Source: an uncultured Ruminococcus sp. (lineage in GTDB: Bacteria > Bacillota > Clostridia > Oscillospirales > Acutalibacteraceae). From it: 10,465 bases of DNA. Of the stretch, positions 7,521-10,465 are shown in pieces. Made by a program: the position numbers and the translations under genes. Each line of letters starts with the position of its first letter. Position 1 is the first letter of the stretch. The stretch covers positions 1-10,465 of the forward strand of contig CACYDO010000127.1 in assembly GCA_902773165.1 (NCBI GenBank), in the 5' to 3' direction. Below the pieces are notes generated by a model. The model did not search any database and was not told the origin of the DNA. It worked only from the letters and a program-made list of their open reading frames with translations.

Positions 7521-9203
7521 ATGATAAATGGCACTTGTTTGAAAAATGCGATCATTTCAGGCGCAAACAACATCAGCAAAAACAGATCGGCAATAGACGA
7601 CCTGAATATTTTCCCGGTTCCCGACGGCGATACCGGTACAAATATGTCAATGACGATCAATTCTGCGGCCGCTCTTCTTAAAGACCTTGACGACGCAGAT
7701 GTTTCTGTCGTTTCGGCAAAGGCTGCTTCGGCAATGCTCCGCGGCGCAAGAGGTAACTCCGGCGTTATTCTCTCGCTCATCTTCAGAGGATTTTCTCAGG
7801 GTCTTAAAGACAGAGAAACTGCCGACGGCATTGACCTTACAACAGCTCTCGGTCAGGGCGTTGAAGCTGCCTATAAGGCTGTTATGAAGCCGACAGAGGG
7901 TACTATCCTTACTGTTGCACGCATGGCTTATGAAGCAGGCTCCGAGCTTGCAGTTACTAACTCCGACCCCGTTGCGGTATGGAGCGCCGTTGTTGCGGCT
8001 GCTCAGAAGGCTCTCGATCTTACTCCGGAGCTTCTGCCCGTTCTGAAAAAGGCTAACGTCGTAGACGCAGGCGGCAAGGGCTTGCTCACGATCTTTGAAG
8101 GTATGCTCTCAGTATTCAGAGACGGAACGATCATTGAGTTTGACGGCGACAAGGAAACTGAAAATACAGAAAAAGAGGATTATTTCCGTTCTGCTGCTGC
8201 ACAGTTCGACGGAGATATCACATTTACTTACTGCACCGAGTTTATCGTCGGCAAAGACCCCGACGTTCACACAGATACGCAGGAGCTTCGCGACTATCTC
8301 AGAACAATTGGCGATTGTGTTGTTGTCGTTGATGACGAAGAGATCATCAAGGTGCATGTTCATACGGAAAGCCCCGGAAATGCTTTGCAGTCCGGTCTTG
8401 AATTCGGTCAGCTCCTCAAGGTAAAGGTAGAGAATATGAAGGAGCAGCACAGAAAGGCTGCCGAGGCTGAGGAAAGAGCAAAGGCAAAAGAGGCGGAGCG
8501 CCTTGAAAAAGAGCAGGAGTATGCAGTTCAGGAGCCTGTTGAGGAGATCGGCTTTGTTGCTGTTGCAGCAGGTGAGGGTCTTGTTCAGCTCTTTAAAGAC
8601 TGCGGCTGCAGCCACGTTGTAAGCGGCGGTCAGTCTATGAACCCCAGCACTCAGGATATTCTTTCCGCGATCATGGCAACTCCGGCTAAGAGAGTCGTAG
8701 TTCTTCCGAATAACAAAAATATCATCATGGCGGCAGAGCAGGCTATCCCGATGGTTCACGACAGATCGGTGATCGTTATCCCGACAAGAACTATCCCGCA
8801 GGGTATTTCTGCGCTCCTTTCTTACGATACAGAGCTTGACCCGAATCTCGCTGTTGACGTTATGAGAGAGTCGTATCAGGACGTTCAGACAGGTCTTGTT
8901 ACATTTGCGGCAAGAAATTCAGAGTTCGGTTCTCACAAGATCAGGGAGAACGACATTATCGGTCTGGAAAACGGCAAGCTTACCGTCAATGAAAAGGATA
9001 TCGTGAAGGCTGCTATTAAGGTAACAAAGCAGCTCGTTTCGAGAGATTCCTCGTTCATCACCGTTATCAGCGGCGAAGGCGTTACAGATGAGCAGGCAGA
9101 AAAGGTCGTTGATACATTGACCTCTAAGTACGGCAAGGACATGGAGATCACTTACGTCAACGGCGGACAGCCCGTTTATTATTTCATTATTTCGGTTGAA
9201 TGA
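7521..9203 (+). CDS. fakA: Fatty acid kinase catalytic subunit FakA (YloV family, DAK phosphatase domain)
   Basis: FakA phosphorylates exogenous fatty acids held by a FakB protein; the acyl-phosphate then feeds phospholipid synthesis through PlsX/PlsY. The 560-residue length fits the family (about 550). The N-terminal DhaL-type ATP domain (1-200) shows the Mg-binding NIFPVPDGDTGTNMSMT with Asp35 and Asp37, then LRGARGNSGVILS and VDAGGKGLL. The middle domain (about 225-305) has YCTEF (Cys238) and KVHVHTESPG (His279, His281), the likely zinc site. A charged Glu/Lys/Ala helix (308-335) links to a DegV-like C-terminal domain, the probable FakB-binding part. The ATG at 7521 is chosen because MINGTCLKNAIISGANN matches the family start; its ribosome site (AGGA, 7505-7508) is weak and rather distant. 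No fakB or Asp23-like gene lies beside it; recG follows, as is common in Firmicutes. Confidence 0.93.
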   Translation: MINGTCLKNAIISGANNISKNRSAIDDLNIFPVPDGDTGTNMSMTINSAAALLKDLDDADVSVVSAKAASAMLRGARGNSGVILSLIFRGFSQGLKDRETADGIDLTTALGQGVEAAYKAVMKPTEGTILTVARMAYEAGSELAVTNSDPVAVWSAVVAAAQKALDLTPELLPVLKKANVVDAGGKGLLTIFEGMLSVFRDGTIIEFDGDKETENTEKEDYFRSAAAQFDGDITFTYCTEFIVGKDPDVHTDTQELRDYLRTIGDCVVVVDDEEIIKVHVHTESPGNALQSGLEFGQLLKVKVENMKEQHRKAAEAEERAKAKEAERLEKEQEYAVQEPVEEIGFVAVAAGEGLVQLFKDCGCSHVVSGGQSMNPSTQDILSAIMATPAKRVVVLPNNKNIIMAAEQAIPMVHDRSVIVIPTRTIPQGISALLSYDTELDPNLAVDVMRESYQDVQTGLVTFAARNSEFGSHKIRENDIIGLENGKLTVNEKDIVKAAIKVTKQLVSRDSSFITVISGEGVTDEQAEKVVDTLTSKYGKDMEITYVNGGQPVYYFIISVE

Positions 9204-9281
9204 TAAATAACCATAGATTAACACAGCTAATTGTTTTACTTTGTTGAAAACCGGATCCTTTATGTCGTCTTTGAGCGGCGA

Positions 9282-9352
9282 GGGTAATTGGCTTTAGATG
9301 TACAGAGGGGCATTTCTGCCAAAACGCCCCTCTTTCGGAAATTACCCCGAAA
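9282..9352 (+). other. Foldable region enclosing the fakA terminator
   Basis: GGGTAATT (9282-9289) and AATTACCC (9340-9347) are perfect 8-bp inverted repeats that enclose the terminator hairpin at 9304-9333. TTTCGG (9333-9338) can also pair with CCGAAA (9347-9352) around an 8-nt loop, and that pairing overlaps and excludes the outer stem. Two alternative folds are therefore possible. It matches no riboswitch class that I recognise. It may be only an elaborate 3' end. Confidence 0.5.
9304..9335 (+). terminator. Intrinsic terminator of fakA
   Basis: AGAGGGGC (9304-9311) pairs perfectly with GCCCCTCT (9326-9333). After an A/C mismatch, TTT (9313-9315) pairs with AAA (9322-9324), leaving a 6-nt loop. 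A short TTT ends the structure (9333-9335). It lies 100 nt after the fakA stop. The stem is strong but the U-tract is short. Confidence 0.72.
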
Positions 9353-9374
9353 ATGGCCGGAATGTGCCTTTATT

Positions 9375-9401
9375 ATCAGACTTTTTTTGAAAAAGTTTGA
9401 T
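9375..9401 (+). other. AT-rich hairpin upstream of recG
   Basis: ATCAGACTTTTT (9375-9386) pairs with AAAAAGTTTGAT (9390-9401) over 12 bp, with one G-U pair and a TTG loop. It directly abuts TTGACA at 9402-9407, which resembles a -35 box but has no good -10 at 16-18 nt. Its function is unknown; it may be a second weak terminator or a promoter-proximal element. Confidence 0.5.
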
Positions 9402-9462
9402 TTGACAAAAAACTTTAGCTGTGCTTCTGTCAGTTATTGTGTTTATTGGCAGACAAACTGTT

Positions 9463-9468
9463 AAAAGG
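9463..9468 (+). promoter_or_regulatory. Ribosome binding site deciding the recG start
   Basis: AAAAGG lies 9 nt before the TTG at 9478. Another in-frame TTG at 9469 directly touches this site and is too close to be used. Confidence 0.65.
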
Positions 9469-9477
9469 TTGATTGAA

Positions 9478-10465
9478 TTGGCTTCACTTTACGAGATACC
9501 GATCGAAAAGTTAAACGGCATAGGTGAAAAGCGTGCCCGGCTTTATCATAAGCTGGGCATTGTTTCTGTTGGTGATCTGATCCGCTATTATCCGAGAGCA
9601 TATGAGGACTGGAGCAAGGTCACGGATATTTTCTCCGCACAGATCGGCGAGCTGTGCTGTGTTAGGGCTTATGTCGATTCCCCTCTTGTAAACAGAAGGG
9701 TTGCAGGCGGCAAGCTGCTTGCTTCAACGCGCGTTTCCGACGATACCGCGTTTGTGAAGCTTGTTTTCTTTAATAATAAATATATCGACAATATGCTTCA
9801 CCAGGGAAGCGAATACCTTTTCTTCGGCAAAATGACGGAATCGTCCGGCGTTCGCGAGATGATAAATCCTGCTTTTCAGCCCGTGGGTAAGGCTGTTCCT
9901 ATTCAGCCGATCTACAGTCAGGTCGCAGGACTTAATTCAAAGCAGATCGCTTCTGCGGTCAGGCAGGCGATCGCCATGCTGCCCGAAAAGGTAAAGGACA
10001 CGATCCCCGATGATATTCGCGGCAAATATGACCTGATCGGTCTGCGTGAGGCGCTTTGTCAGATACATTTTCCCGAATGTTCCGATGACGCAGCCGCTGC
10101 GCGGCGACGGCTTATTTTTGAGGAGCTTCTTGTGCTTTTGCTGGGGCTTTCGGCTATAAAAAATATGCCTGACAAGAAAACCCGGGTCTTGATCGGGAAA
10201 AATTATACCGAGGAATTTACCGGCCTTTTGCCGTTTGAGCTGACCGGCGCACAGCGAAGAGCGATTGACGATTGCATATCCGATATGACGCATGGCGAAA
10301 ATGCTATGAACAGGCTTGTTCAGGGCGACGTTGGCTCGGGTAAAACGATGGTTGCGGCAGCGTCTGCGTATACGTGTATAAAAAACGGATATCAGGCTGC
10401 TATGATGGCGCCTACGGAAATATTGGCGCGGCAGCATTTCGAAAACCTGGAAAAGCTGTTTTCCG
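9478..10465 (+). CDS. recG: ATP-dependent DNA helicase RecG, N-terminal half (3' end outside window)
   Basis: RecG is a superfamily 2 helicase that remodels stalled replication forks and branched recombination intermediates. 329 residues of about 680 are present and read without interruption to the window edge. The N-terminal helical part contains IEKLNGIGEKRARLYHKLGI and the DLIRYYPRAYEDW stretch. The OB-like wedge domain covers roughly residues 55-150. The helicase core begins with a Q-like motif LPFELTGAQRRAID. Walker A is GDVGSGKT (residues 283-290), followed by the RecG-typical motif MAPTEILARQH (310-320). The start is a TTG at 9478 with AAAAGG upstream; no ATG is well placed. No clear promoter is seen in the 274-nt spacer after fakA, so recG may depend partly on read-through from fakA. 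Confidence 0.96.
   Translation, partial: MASLYEIPIEKLNGIGEKRARLYHKLGIVSVGDLIRYYPRAYEDWSKVTDIFSAQIGELCCVRAYVDSPLVNRRVAGGKLLASTRVSDDTAFVKLVFFNNKYIDNMLHQGSEYLFFGKMTESSGVREMINPAFQPVGKAVPIQPIYSQVAGLNSKQIASAVRQAIAMLPEKVKDTIPDDIRGKYDLIGLREALCQIHFPECSDDAAAARRRLIFEELLVLLLGLSAIKNMPDKKTRVLIGKNYTEEFTGLLPFELTGAQRRAIDDCISDMTHGENAMNRLVQGDVGSGKTMVAAASAYTCIKNGYQAAMMAPTEILARQHFENLEKLFS

Noticed and set aside
9402..9430. TTGACA as a recG promoter
   Set aside because: The sequence 17 nt downstream (TTCTGT) is a poor -10 and neighbouring spacings are no better.
9204..9477. tRNA or known riboswitch in the fakA-recG spacer
   Set aside because: No cloverleaf, TTCGA-type arm or recognised riboswitch consensus could be found; only the hairpins listed are supported.

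Overview
This window is ordinary, gene-dense bacterial chromosome with every supported gene on the + strand. The protein families, the strong AGGAGG-type ribosome sites, the TTGAAA-17-TATAAT promoters and the tRNA-dependent amidation operon point to a low-to-mid GC Firmicute. The best guess is a Ruminococcus-like member of the Clostridia (Oscillospiraceae); this is inferred from sequence style and has not been tested by a search.

Layout. Positions 1-4165 hold the 3' half of aspS (aspartyl-tRNA synthetase), then gatC, gatA and gatB packed as one operon (gaps of 59, 2 and 15 nt). Together they supply aspartyl-tRNA and the amidotransferase that converts Asp-tRNA(Asn) and/or Glu-tRNA(Gln) into Asn-tRNA(Asn) and Gln-tRNA(Gln). 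A 15-bp hairpin lies between aspS and gatC.

Positions 4166-4463 are non-coding and structured: four tandem 26-bp GC-rich hairpin units, a 14-bp inverted repeat with a U-rich loop, and a 10-bp hairpin just ahead of the next gene. That gene (4464-5369) is a stand-alone NAD(P)-dependent epimerase/dehydratase-like SDR protein of unknown substrate. It is followed by a near-perfect 28-bp palindrome (5441-5468) and an AT-rich spacer.

Positions 5612-7399 carry a textbook promoter, a leader with a terminator-like hairpin, and a 561-residue lipoprotein. I cannot assign the lipoprotein to a named family. It has a duplicated beta-rich domain, two Ser/Asp-rich linkers and a Tyr/Asp-rich acidic tail, and it is the least conventional gene here.

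Positions 7430-9203 carry a second matching promoter and a FakA/YloV-type fatty acid kinase (DhaL domain, zinc-site middle domain, DegV-like C-terminal domain). The spacer after it (9204-9477) holds a good hairpin terminator nested in a longer fold and a separate AT-rich hairpin. From 9478 to the window end is the N-terminal half of recG, opening with a TTG start. The fakA-recG order is a familiar Firmicute neighbourhood.

No rRNA, tRNA, CRISPR array, insertion sequence, phage gene or defence system was seen. The points most worth following are the lipoprotein and its leader hairpin, the 26-bp hairpin array after gatB, and the foldable fakA-recG spacer.
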